Of a stretch of 7,175 nt of DNA, positions 1-6,157 are shown piece by piece. The stretch is from assembly GCA_947471245.1 (NCBI GenBank), contig CANIXM010000090.1, positions 1 to 7,175 of the forward strand, given 5' to 3'. The stretch comes from Paludibacteraceae bacterium (GTDB lineage Bacteria; Bacteroidota; Bacteroidia; Bacteroidales; Paludibacteraceae). The first letter of the stretch is position 1. Every line of letters begins with the position of its first letter. A program made the position numbers and the translations under genes. Below the pieces are notes generated by a model. It searched no databases, was not told the origin of the DNA, and saw only the letters and a list, made by a program, of their open reading frames with translations.

Positions 1-873
1 AAAGTAGCTGAAGCACTGCATGAGAAAAAAGTGGCTCAAATAGCTGATATGATTTCCGAAAGAACTGAAAAAGTAAAACTTGTTTTGATAGCTGGTCCAT
101 CTTCTTCTGGCAAAACCACATTCAGCAAACGCCTGGCTATACAACTGATGGTAAGTGGATTGAAGCCACTGACACTTTCATTGGACAATTACTTCGTGAA
201 CCGTGAGAACACACCTCTGGATGAAAATGGCGACTGGGATTTTGAGCATTTGCATGCATTGGATTTACCACTTTTCAATCAGCATTTGAAACAACTACTT
301 AATGGCGAGGGAGTGGACATTCCCACCTTCAATTTTGAAACAGGCAAACGTGGCAATTCCACACAGCGACTTGAGATGACTGATGACAGCATACTTGTGA
401 TTGAGGGCATTCACGGACTCAACCCAGAATTGGTGACTGATGTTCCAGTCGAAAAAACATTTAAAATTTTCGTTTCTGCACTGACCACCATAGCCATTGA
501 CAATCACAACTGGGTGTCAACTACAGACACCAGATTACTTCGAAGAATTATTCGTGACTACAAATACCGCAACTATTCGGCACAAGACACCATCTCGCGT
601 TGGCCAAGTGTGCGACGAGGCGAAAATAAATGGATTTTCCCATACCAAGAAAATGCAGATGTGATGTTCAATTCAGCCTTGCTATTTGAGCTGGCAGTTC
701 TTAAAAAGTTTGCCGAGCCTATTTTAGCTGAAGTCCCCAAATACTGCGACGAGTATTCAGAGACGCACAGATTACTTAAATTTCTCAGCTATTTCGGACC
801 AATTCAAGATAGCGAAATCCCTCCAACATCATTGTTAAGAGAATTCGTGGGTGGTAGCAGTTTTAGTTATTAA
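1..873 (+). CDS. Nucleoside (uridine) kinase, C-terminal kinase part; 5' end outside window
   Basis: This is a P-loop kinase of the phosphoribulokinase/uridine kinase family, expected to phosphorylate uridine or a similar nucleoside in the cytoplasm (pyrimidine salvage). The frame is open from base 1, and the first residues (KVAEALHEKKVAQIADMI) match the linker that in Bacteroidota joins an N-terminal threonyl-tRNA-synthetase-like region (TGS/SAD) to the kinase. The gene therefore starts upstream, and the GTG at 31 is not its start; family members are about 550 residues and 290 are visible here. Walker A is GPSSSGKTT (94-120). A substrate-site Asp lies in LSLDNYF (Asp codon at 184), followed by the YxLDLPLFNQHL-type stretch. 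VIEGIHGLNPEL is the Walker-B-like strand, and TTDTRLLRRIIRDYKYR is the conserved Arg-rich lid region. The stop is TAA at 871. The kinase fold is very likely; the exact substrate is inferred from the family. Confidence 0.9.
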   Translation, partial: KVAEALHEKKVAQIADMISERTEKVKLVLIAGPSSSGKTTFSKRLAIQLMVSGLKPLTLSLDNYFVNRENTPLDENGDWDFEHLHALDLPLFNQHLKQLLNGEGVDIPTFNFETGKRGNSTQRLEMTDDSILVIEGIHGLNPELVTDVPVEKTFKIFVSALTTIAIDNHNWVSTTDTRLLRRIIRDYKYRNYSAQDTISRWPSVRRGENKWIFPYQENADVMFNSALLFELAVLKKFAEPILAEVPKYCDEYSETHRLLKFLSYFGPIQDSEIPPTSLLREFVGGSSFSY

Positions 874-912
874 GTCTTTGGCTTGGCAAAGTGGCTAATT
901 ATTACTAATTTA

Positions 913-946
913 TTTGCATATTATTAAACATTTATTTCTATCTTTG
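913..946 (+). promoter_or_regulatory. Bacteroidota-type promoter for the beta-barrel gene
   Basis: TTTG at 913-916 and a perfect TAnnTTTG box (TATCTTTG) at 939-946 are separated by 22 bases. This fits the -33/-7 pattern recognised by the Bacteroidota primary sigma factor. Transcription would start around 952-955, leaving a leader of about 30 bases before the ATG at 982. It is the best promoter match in the window. Confidence 0.7.
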
Positions 947-981
947 CCTTCACTTCATAGTAATCGTTAATTTTGAAGATA

Positions 982-1818
982 ATGAAAAGACTTTTCACAA
1001 TCCTTCTTCTAGCCATAATCATATTGCCGTCAGTAGATGCTCAAAGACGCCGAACCACTAGTCGTGGCACAAGCAAACGCTCTACTGGTACCTACAGAAA
1101 AAACACAAGCGCAGCACCTGGTGAATTTAATGGAACGTTTAATGTTTCATTTTTTGGTCCCGGACTAGGCTATTTGTATGGCGATATTGGTGGTTCTGCA
1201 GACCCAAAAAACTTCTTTGGATCTACCGACTGGGTAATTCCACAAACTAAAACATATTGGGGATTGGCAGGGGATGTGATTTTGCCTAGTAACTTTGGTG
1301 TCAGAGGAACCTTTCATGTAGGAAACTTCGACGCAGAAGATTTAAGATCAAGAAACAATGGACGGATGTTTTCTACCAGTGCTACTGTATTGGAAGGCAC
1401 ATTGCAAGCAATGATAATTGTACTTGGTGGGCCTAGTGATATTGGAAGCAGACACACTGCCTATGTCACACTGGGTGCAGGTTATGCCTACAGCATGTCC
1501 AGTTTCAATGGTGACTTATCTTTACGCGTACAAGATGCATATAGACGCATCGATTTAACTGGTTCAAACATTTGGAGCACATCAATTCCATTTGGTGGAG
1601 GATATCAATTTAGACTTTCAGATAAGTGGTCCGTAGGATTTGATGTTTCTTATCATTATTACCTTTCGGACTTGATGGATGGTATTTCAACCTCTTATTC
1701 TAGAAATAGTGATGTGATGTTTCGTTCCAATGTCTCTGTTACCTATCAAATATACGGAAAAGAATGTAAGACTTGTAGCTGGTCTATTGCGGCCAAAGAC
1801 AAGTTGAGAAAAAGATAA
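982..1818 (+). CDS. Secreted, putative outer-membrane beta-barrel protein
   Basis: This is a 278-residue protein with a clear signal peptide: MKR, a hydrophobic core (FTILLLAIIILP), then a likely cleavage site after SVDA. The mature N-terminus is a basic Arg/Ser/Thr-rich linker (about residues 21-45), probably unstructured. The rest alternates polar and aromatic residues in strand-like runs rich in Gly, such as FFGPGLGYLYGDIGGSAD, HTAYVTLGAGYAYSMSSF and KWSVGFDVSYHYYLSDLMDG. This resembles small Bacteroidota outer-membrane beta-barrel proteins of the DUF6089/porin-like kind. I chose the ATG at 982 over an in-frame TTG at 973 because the signal peptide then begins normally and a promoter sits just upstream. 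The end is odd for a barrel: after the last strand (SVTYQIYG) comes ECKTCSW with a CxxC pair and a basic tail, not a terminal aromatic. Surface location and barrel fold are inferred and no specific function is recognised. Confidence 0.75.
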   Translation: MKRLFTILLLAIIILPSVDAQRRRTTSRGTSKRSTGTYRKNTSAAPGEFNGTFNVSFFGPGLGYLYGDIGGSADPKNFFGSTDWVIPQTKTYWGLAGDVILPSNFGVRGTFHVGNFDAEDLRSRNNGRMFSTSATVLEGTLQAMIIVLGGPSDIGSRHTAYVTLGAGYAYSMSSFNGDLSLRVQDAYRRIDLTGSNIWSTSIPFGGGYQFRLSDKWSVGFDVSYHYYLSDLMDGISTSYSRNSDVMFRSNVSVTYQIYGKECKTCSWSIAAKDKLRKR

Positions 1819-1889
1819 TATTGTTAGCACACATTATAGTTAGAGTAAGTCTAGGCATGAAACCACTGTACGTTAACTATAACTGAATC

Positions 1890-1930
1890 AAGGGTCAACT
1901 AATAAAGTTTCTTTATAGTTGACCCTTTTT
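1890..1930 (+). terminator. Strong rho-independent terminator after the beta-barrel gene
   Basis: The left arm AGGGTCAACTAATAAAG (1891-1907) pairs with CTTTATAGTTGACCCT (1911-1926) through 16 base pairs with one bulged A and a three-base TTT loop. A run of Ts (1926-1930) follows. A1890 can also pair with T1927. It lies 72 bases past the stop of the beta-barrel gene and about 60 before sppA, so it should end the upstream transcript and make sppA depend on its own promoter. Confidence 0.85.
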
Positions 1931-1939
1931 ATGTCCCAA

Positions 1940-1972
1940 TTTGTTATTAAATAGTAATTCTCATTATTTTAA
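1940..1972 (+). promoter_or_regulatory. Possible weak promoter for sppA
   Basis: TTTG at 1940-1943 is followed after 21 bases by TATTTTAA (1965-1972), which keeps the TA and two of the four final bases of TAnnTTTG. It sits between the strong terminator and the sppA start, where a promoter is expected. The second box is a poor match, so this is a positional suggestion only. Transcription would start near 1979, giving a very short leader. Confidence 0.35.
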
Positions 1973-1987
1973 TTCGAAGCAACAAAA

Positions 1988-3751
1988 ATGAAAGATTTTA
2001 TTAAGTACACCTTTGCAACAATTGTAGGTATAACATTGTCAATGGTAATAGGAATACTTATTATATTAGGAATCATAGGAGCAGCATCCGAAAGTACTAA
2101 AGAGTCAAAACCAACGCTGCAGCCCAATTCAGTGTATCAAATAGACCTTGAAGGTCAATTGGTAGATCGATCAGAAGCCGATGATTTGTCTGATTTTGTT
2201 AGCAAAGGATTCAACAATTCTGAAGAAAACACCATTGGTCTTGATGATATTCTCCAAAATATTCACACTGCAAAAAACGACTCAAATATCGTAGGTATAT
2301 ACCTGAAAGGAGGTACACTTTCTGGTGGTTATGCATCATTCAAAGAAATCAGAGACGCACTTCAAGACTTTAAACAGACAGGCAAATTTATTGTGGCTTA
2401 TTCTGATGGTTACATCCAAAAGAATTACTACTTGGTGTCAGTTGCCGATAAGGTTTTACTCAACACACAAGGAGTACTCGAGTTCAAAGGCTTGAGCGCA
2501 CAAACCCTCTTCTTTAAAAAAACATTGGAGAAAATAGGCGTTGAAATGCAAATTGTGAGAGTGGGAGCATTCAAGTCGGCCATAGAACCATATACCAACA
2601 CCGAAATGAGCGATTCAAACCGCCTACAGGTGAGCACCTTTATTCATTCCATTTGGAATAGTAGCCTTTCTGAAATCTCCAAGTCACGAAAAATTTCTAC
2701 AGAAAACCTGAACAGCTATGCTGATGAAATGATGACTTTTCAACCTACCGAAAAAAACCTCGAATACAAACTGGTGGACAAACTGGTGTACATTGATCAA
2801 GTGGACAGCATCATCAAATCCATGAGAATAAATAAGTCTGAAGAAGAACTGAATTATCTCAAACACAGCTACATGTGTAAAATCAAACCTGAGGCAAAAA
2901 CAGAAGAGGCAAAAGTGGCAGTACTTTATGCTATCGGCGCAATTGATTATCCTGGTGAAGAGGGTATCAAATCCACTGAAATGATAGAAAGTATTGAAGA
3001 ATTGGCAAAGGATGATGCTGTAAAAGCGGTAGTGCTTAGAGTGAATTCTCCTGGTGGAAGTGCCTACGGTTCAGAGCAAATATGGCGAGCCTTGACCGTG
3101 CTACAAACGAAAAAACCACTGGTGGTTTCTATGGGTGATGTAGCTGCATCTGGGGGCTATTACATAGCGAGTCCGGCATACAAAATTGTGGCAGAACCAA
3201 CAACCATCACTGGTTCGATAGGGATATTTGGAATGATACCAAACATCAGCGGTCTTAACGAAAAACTAGGATTGACCTATGATGGGGTGACTACAAATAA
3301 AATGAGTGACGCAATATCAATCAACCGATCATTTACACCTGAAGAAAAAGAATTGATGCAAGCCTACGTCAACAGAGGGTATGAACTGTTTGTAAAAAGA
3401 TGTGCAGATGGTCGAAAACTGACTGTAGATCAAATCAAAGCGGTAGCCGAAGGTAGAGTTTGGACAGGCGATGATGCCATCAAGAAAGGACTGATAGACA
3501 AAATAGGTGGATTAAACACTGCTGTGGAAATCGCAGCAAAAAAAGCGAAGTTAAAAGCCTATTCTGTTGTTGCCTATCCCGAAAAGCTTGACTTCATGTC
3601 AAAACTCATGAAAGGACTTTCACAAGATGTGGAAGCAAAATACATGAAAGCCAAACTAGGCGAGCAATATATGGTGTATAAGCAAATTCAAAATATCGGC
3701 AAAATAAGTGGTTTACAAGCCAGACTACCTTATGACATCTTGATTAAATAA
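1988..3751 (+). CDS. sppA: Signal peptide peptidase SppA, 67 kDa (long) type
   Basis: This is an inner-membrane serine protease (MEROPS S49) that degrades signal peptides left after secretion. At 587 residues it matches the long, two-domain form of Gram-negative bacteria. Residues 8-33 form a single N-terminal membrane anchor, so the bulk lies in the periplasm. The first S49 repeat (about 85-270) carries the general-base lysine K196 in RVGAFKSAIEPY. The second (about 310-470) carries the nucleophile S388 in SMGDVAASGGYYIA, after VNSPGGSAYGSE and before TITGSIGIFG. In the long form these two residues, from separate domains, make the Ser-Lys dyad; E. coli uses K209 and S409, a similar spacing. 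The protein is intact and should be active. The ATG at 1988 places the anchor directly at the N-terminus. The next gene follows after 15 bases, so the two are probably co-transcribed. Confidence 0.96.
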   Translation: MKDFIKYTFATIVGITLSMVIGILIILGIIGAASESTKESKPTLQPNSVYQIDLEGQLVDRSEADDLSDFVSKGFNNSEENTIGLDDILQNIHTAKNDSNIVGIYLKGGTLSGGYASFKEIRDALQDFKQTGKFIVAYSDGYIQKNYYLVSVADKVLLNTQGVLEFKGLSAQTLFFKKTLEKIGVEMQIVRVGAFKSAIEPYTNTEMSDSNRLQVSTFIHSIWNSSLSEISKSRKISTENLNSYADEMMTFQPTEKNLEYKLVDKLVYIDQVDSIIKSMRINKSEEELNYLKHSYMCKIKPEAKTEEAKVAVLYAIGAIDYPGEEGIKSTEMIESIEELAKDDAVKAVVLRVNSPGGSAYGSEQIWRALTVLQTKKPLVVSMGDVAASGGYYIASPAYKIVAEPTTITGSIGIFGMIPNISGLNEKLGLTYDGVTTNKMSDAISINRSFTPEEKELMQAYVNRGYELFVKRCADGRKLTVDQIKAVAEGRVWTGDDAIKKGLIDKIGGLNTAVEIAAKKAKLKAYSVVAYPEKLDFMSKLMKGLSQDVEAKYMKAKLGEQYMVYKQIQNIGKISGLQARLPYDILIK

Positions 3752-3766
3752 AAAGAGAATCCAGAC

Positions 3767-4633
3767 ATGACACTCAGATTAATATTCGCAATTTTGCTAA
3801 CTTTTCACTTTCTCCCAGCTATGGTAATGGCAGAAGAAAAGTCATCAACTTATGCCACTTCACCCGTCACTATTGATGGCAAAATGACTGAGTGGGGAAT
3901 TAATCCAAGGTATTTCAATTCGGAATCGGGTGTGCTGTACGAAGTAAAAAATGATGAATCACAGCTATACATCATTATCAAAAGCAATGAACCTACCACT
4001 ATAAAACAAATGCTTATCGCTGGATTTTCATTACGACTAACGATTAAAACCAATCCTCCATTAATATGTACAATGCGTCATGCTGGTAAAAACCGCAACC
4101 AACTACGTGTTTCCAATCCGTCGGCCTTGGCAGACAAATCGGAAATGATGACCAAACTCATTGCTGACACAATGACAACAGACGGATTTCGGTATGCAGA
4201 CAAGATCATCATTGCAGGCACTGCAGATTCTTCCAAAATCGGGTTTAGTAGAAGTCGCCCCAATCCTGAAACAATAGTAATTGAATATCGGATACCACTC
4301 AAAGAATTGTATGGAAATAATACCAATCTTTCACAAAGTATTCAATTTCCATTCAATCTAAAGGTGACACTCAATGAATTTTTGAATGGCCAGTCTTCGG
4401 GCATTCACCGACCCATGGGAGGTATGAATGGACAAAGAAATGGTGCAATGAGAGGCAATGGAATGGGTGGCGGAATGCACAACAATGGCATGACGGGAGC
4501 AAGATATCCTGGCATGACACATGAATTAGCCGATGATAATGGGGAAAACGCAAATCCCAACATAAGCGAAGGAGGGATGCGTTTTGTTAGAAAAAGCTTT
4601 TCTGTTGAATTTGTTTTGTCACCCAAGCCTTAG
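3767..4633 (+). CDS. Secreted CBM9-like protein with Met/Gly/Asn-rich insert, function unknown
   Basis: This is a 288-residue exported protein. MTLRLIFAILLTFHFLPAMVMA is a signal peptide, probably cut after VMA, with no lipobox cysteine. The mature start has VTIDGKMTEWG and then LYEVKNDESQLYIIIKS, the pattern of CBM9/DOMON-like beta-sandwich domains (an IDG..eW opening, then a 'yvv.nd...LYi.ik' strand), and later IEYRIPLKEL. Between the sandwich and the last strand (FVRKSFSVEFVLS) lies a low-complexity insert (about residues 216-252) with seven Met plus many Gly and Asn. Similar secreted proteins with Gly/Met/Pro-rich inserts occur in Bacteroidota, but I know no established function. A role in binding sugar, metal or a partner would be speculation. 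The gene starts 15 bases after sppA behind a purine-rich AAAAAGAGA, suggesting one operon. The gene call is firm; the domain assignment is moderate. Confidence 0.8.
   Translation: MTLRLIFAILLTFHFLPAMVMAEEKSSTYATSPVTIDGKMTEWGINPRYFNSESGVLYEVKNDESQLYIIIKSNEPTTIKQMLIAGFSLRLTIKTNPPLICTMRHAGKNRNQLRVSNPSALADKSEMMTKLIADTMTTDGFRYADKIIIAGTADSSKIGFSRSRPNPETIVIEYRIPLKELYGNNTNLSQSIQFPFNLKVTLNEFLNGQSSGIHRPMGGMNGQRNGAMRGNGMGGGMHNNGMTGARYPGMTHELADDNGENANPNISEGGMRFVRKSFSVEFVLSPKP
4411..4516 (+). repeat. Low-complexity coding repeat (ATGG/GGN-rich)
   Basis: This stretch is built from imperfect repeats of AATGG and GGAATG-like units, coding for Gly-Met and Asn-Gly-Met steps. Seven Met codons fall in about 35 codons. 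The units are irregular, so it is a degenerate in-frame tract, not a clean tandem repeat. Length variation here would alter only the insert if it stayed in frame. Confidence 0.55.
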
Positions 4634-4661
4634 CAATATCTAATGCGCATCGATTATCCAT

Positions 4662-4679
4662 AGCTTACCAAAGGCTTTT
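4662..4679 (+). terminator. Weak terminator-like hairpin after the CBM9-like gene
   Basis: AGCTT (4662-4666) pairs with AGGCT (4672-4676), including one T-G wobble, around a five-base loop and is followed by TTTT. An alternative fold pairs AAGCCTT (4625-4631) with AAGGCTT (4671-4677). Both end in the same T run. The stem is short, so this is only a candidate end for the sppA transcript. Confidence 0.3.
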
Positions 4680-4703
4680 CCAAAAACACATGTACTAAAA
4701 ATT

Positions 4704-4728
4704 ACGGGGTTAATATGCTATTCCCCGT
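4704..4728 (-). terminator. GC-rich hairpin, terminator-like in the minus-strand sense
   Basis: ACGGGG (4704-4709) pairs with CCCCGT (4723-4728), and inside it AATA (4712-4715) pairs with TATT (4719-4722) around a TGC loop, leaving TT bulged. On the + strand it is followed by TTAAAAAA, not Ts. Read on the - strand it is followed by AATTTTTA, so the U-tract is on that side. No minus-strand gene is visible to the right, so it may simply block antisense transcription or be an mRNA 3'-end stabiliser. Confidence 0.4.
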
Positions 4729-4783
4729 TAAAAAATCATTATTAATGGAGTAAGTTGTGCAATAAATAATAATTCAAATAGAT

Positions 4784-4814
4784 TTTGAAATTTCTTTCAT
4801 TAATTTTGTATAAT
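4784..4814 (+). promoter_or_regulatory. Distal promoter candidate for the glycosyltransferase operon
   Basis: TTGAAA (4785-4790) and TATAAT (4809-4814) are 18 bases apart, which looks like a classical sigma-70 promoter. Overlapping it is a perfect Bacteroidota box TAATTTTG (4801-4808), but the nearest TTTG (4784-4787) is only 13 bases upstream of that, too close. AT-rich DNA gives such matches by chance. If used, the leader would be about 155 bases. Confidence 0.4.
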
Positions 4815-4925
4815 GTTTTCTACTGAGATTGCCTTTAAAGTCTATGATGAGATTGTGAGCAACTAAGTAATGTAAAACACAACTCAAGAATTTGAGATGT
4901 AAACATCAAACATATCTGCTTATAA

Positions 4926-4961
4926 CTTGTAATTAAATGCTTGAAAAACAATTCATCTTTG
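4926..4961 (+). promoter_or_regulatory. Proximal promoter candidate for the glycosyltransferase
   Basis: CTTG (4926-4929) and CATCTTTG (4954-4961) are 24 bases apart. The second box differs from TAnnTTTG only at its first base, and the spacing is slightly long. Transcription from here would start near 4967, after the ATG at 4937. That would force use of the ATG at 4976, with a leader of only about ten bases. Confidence 0.4.
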
Positions 4962-4975
4962 CAACTCCAAATAAA

Positions 4976-6157
4976 ATGACATCTAATCACACTGAAAATC
5001 AAACAATAGGTCTTTTCAACGATAGCTTTCCACCTATCATTGATGGAGTAGCACTAGCTGTGCAAAACTGTGCCCATTGGATGAAACAAAAAGGAGAGGA
5101 TGTACGTGTGTTCACGCTTAAAGCACCAAATTCAAATGATGAAGATTTAAGTTTTCCTGTTTACCGATATACCTCCATACCCATTATTGGAAGAAAGCCT
5201 TACCGATTGGGTTTACCAAAGCTAGATATGTCATTTCGAAATGAAATGGATCAAATATCATTCAAACTAGTACATGCTCACAGTCCATTCAGTGCAGGCA
5301 ACATTGCTCTTAACATTGCAAAAAAAGAAAAAATACCATTTGTAGCAAGCTTTCACTCCAAATATCAAGATGATTTCGAAAGAGCGGTTTACAACAAACA
5401 AGTGGCTAAACTGATGGTGAAAGATGTAATAAAATTTTACGAAATGGCAGATGAGGTTTGGATACCTCAGCCAGCAGTGGAAGAAACCATAAGGAAATAT
5501 GGCTACAAAGGCAAACTTATAGTGGTGGATAATGGCAACGACTTTGCCACCAATCTTCCGATAAAACCGATAAAAGACGGAGCTCGCAAAAAACTTCATA
5601 TTAAAGAAAACGAGACTGTTTTGCTTTTCGTGGGTCAGCACATTTGGGAAAAAAACACTCGAATGATTATTGAATCATTAGCACTGTTGGATGATTTACC
5701 ATTTAGGATGTATTTTATAGGTGTGGGATATGCCGAAGATGACATGAAATTGTTAGTAGAACAACTTGGGTTGACCTCAAAAGTTGAGTTTCTAGGCATG
5801 GTTACCGACAGAGAGATTTTAAAACGCTACTATGCAGCCTCTGATCTTTTTCTCTTTCCATCAATCTATGACAATGCACCTTTGGTAGTAAGAGAGGCAG
5901 CAGCCATGCACACACCATCAATATTGGTTAAGCACTCCACATCATCGGAAATCATCACTGACAACAGCAATGGTTTTTTGATAGAAAATACTGCCGATGC
6001 GCTGGCCTCCAAAATAAAAGAACTGGTATCAGACAAACAACATATAAAATCAGTGGGACTTACCGCATCCAAAACCATAGCTAGATCATGGGAAAGTGTG
6101 ACAGAGGAAGTGCTAGACAGGTATAATCATCTAATCAAACATAAATGGAGACAGTAA
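4976..6157 (+). CDS. GT4-family (GT-B fold) glycosyltransferase
   Basis: This is a 393-residue retaining glycosyltransferase of the GT4 type, acting at the inner face of the cytoplasmic membrane or in the cytosol. The N-domain opens with IGLFNDSFPPIIDGVA (11-25), the sugar-acceptor loop shared with alpha-mannosyltransferase and diacylglycerol glucosyltransferase relatives. It continues with HAHSP (100-104) and ASFHSKY (from 124). The C-domain, which binds the nucleotide sugar, has FVGQHIWEKN (K226 in the phosphate-binding position) and the late motif YDNAPLVVREAAA. There the usual EX7E pair appears as D299...E307. Donor and acceptor cannot be read from sequence; a glycolipid product is a family-based guess. 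An in-frame ATG at 4937 would add 13 residues. I prefer 4976 because the fold begins right after it, AAATAAA precedes it, and a promoter candidate lies between the two ATGs. The stop overlaps the next gene by 13 bases, so the two should be translated together. Confidence 0.9.
   Translation: MTSNHTENQTIGLFNDSFPPIIDGVALAVQNCAHWMKQKGEDVRVFTLKAPNSNDEDLSFPVYRYTSIPIIGRKPYRLGLPKLDMSFRNEMDQISFKLVHAHSPFSAGNIALNIAKKEKIPFVASFHSKYQDDFERAVYNKQVAKLMVKDVIKFYEMADEVWIPQPAVEETIRKYGYKGKLIVVDNGNDFATNLPIKPIKDGARKKLHIKENETVLLFVGQHIWEKNTRMIIESLALLDDLPFRMYFIGVGYAEDDMKLLVEQLGLTSKVEFLGMVTDREILKRYYAASDLFLFPSIYDNAPLVVREAAAMHTPSILVKHSTSSEIITDNSNGFLIENTADALASKIKELVSDKQHIKSVGLTASKTIARSWESVTEEVLDRYNHLIKHKWRQ

Larger units (their letters stand above)
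4634..4975. other. Intergenic region of about 340 bases with hairpins and promoter candidates
   Basis: I see no convincing gene here on either strand. The AT-rich stretch holds, in order: a palindrome ATGCGCAT (4643-4650), a weak T-tailed hairpin, a GC-rich hairpin, promoter-like boxes near 4784-4814, a direct repeat TGAGATTG (4824-4831 and 4848-4855), two small adjacent hairpins (4883-4907), and a second promoter candidate just before the glycosyltransferase. It separates the sppA unit from the glycosyltransferase unit. Confidence 0.7.

Noticed and set aside
31..33. GTG as the start of the kinase gene
   Set aside because: The frame continues upstream to base 1 with residues typical of the conserved interdomain linker, so the gene starts outside the window.
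876..891. Hairpin CTTTG/CAAAG just after the kinase stop
   Set aside because: It has only five base pairs and no T-run follows, so I do not call it a terminator.
4371..4626. Two overlapping minus-strand frames opposite the Met/Gly-rich insert
   Set aside because: Their Pro/His/Leu-rich products mirror the low-complexity plus-strand repeat; there is no independent coding signal or start context.
4643..4650. Palindrome ATGCGCAT as an operator
   Set aside because: It is eight bases, single copy, and just after a stop codon, with no promoter next to it.
5267..5641. Minus-strand reading frame of 124 codons
   Set aside because: It is antisense to the conserved core of the glycosyltransferase and has an irregular composition rich in Phe, Tyr and His, typical of a shadow frame.
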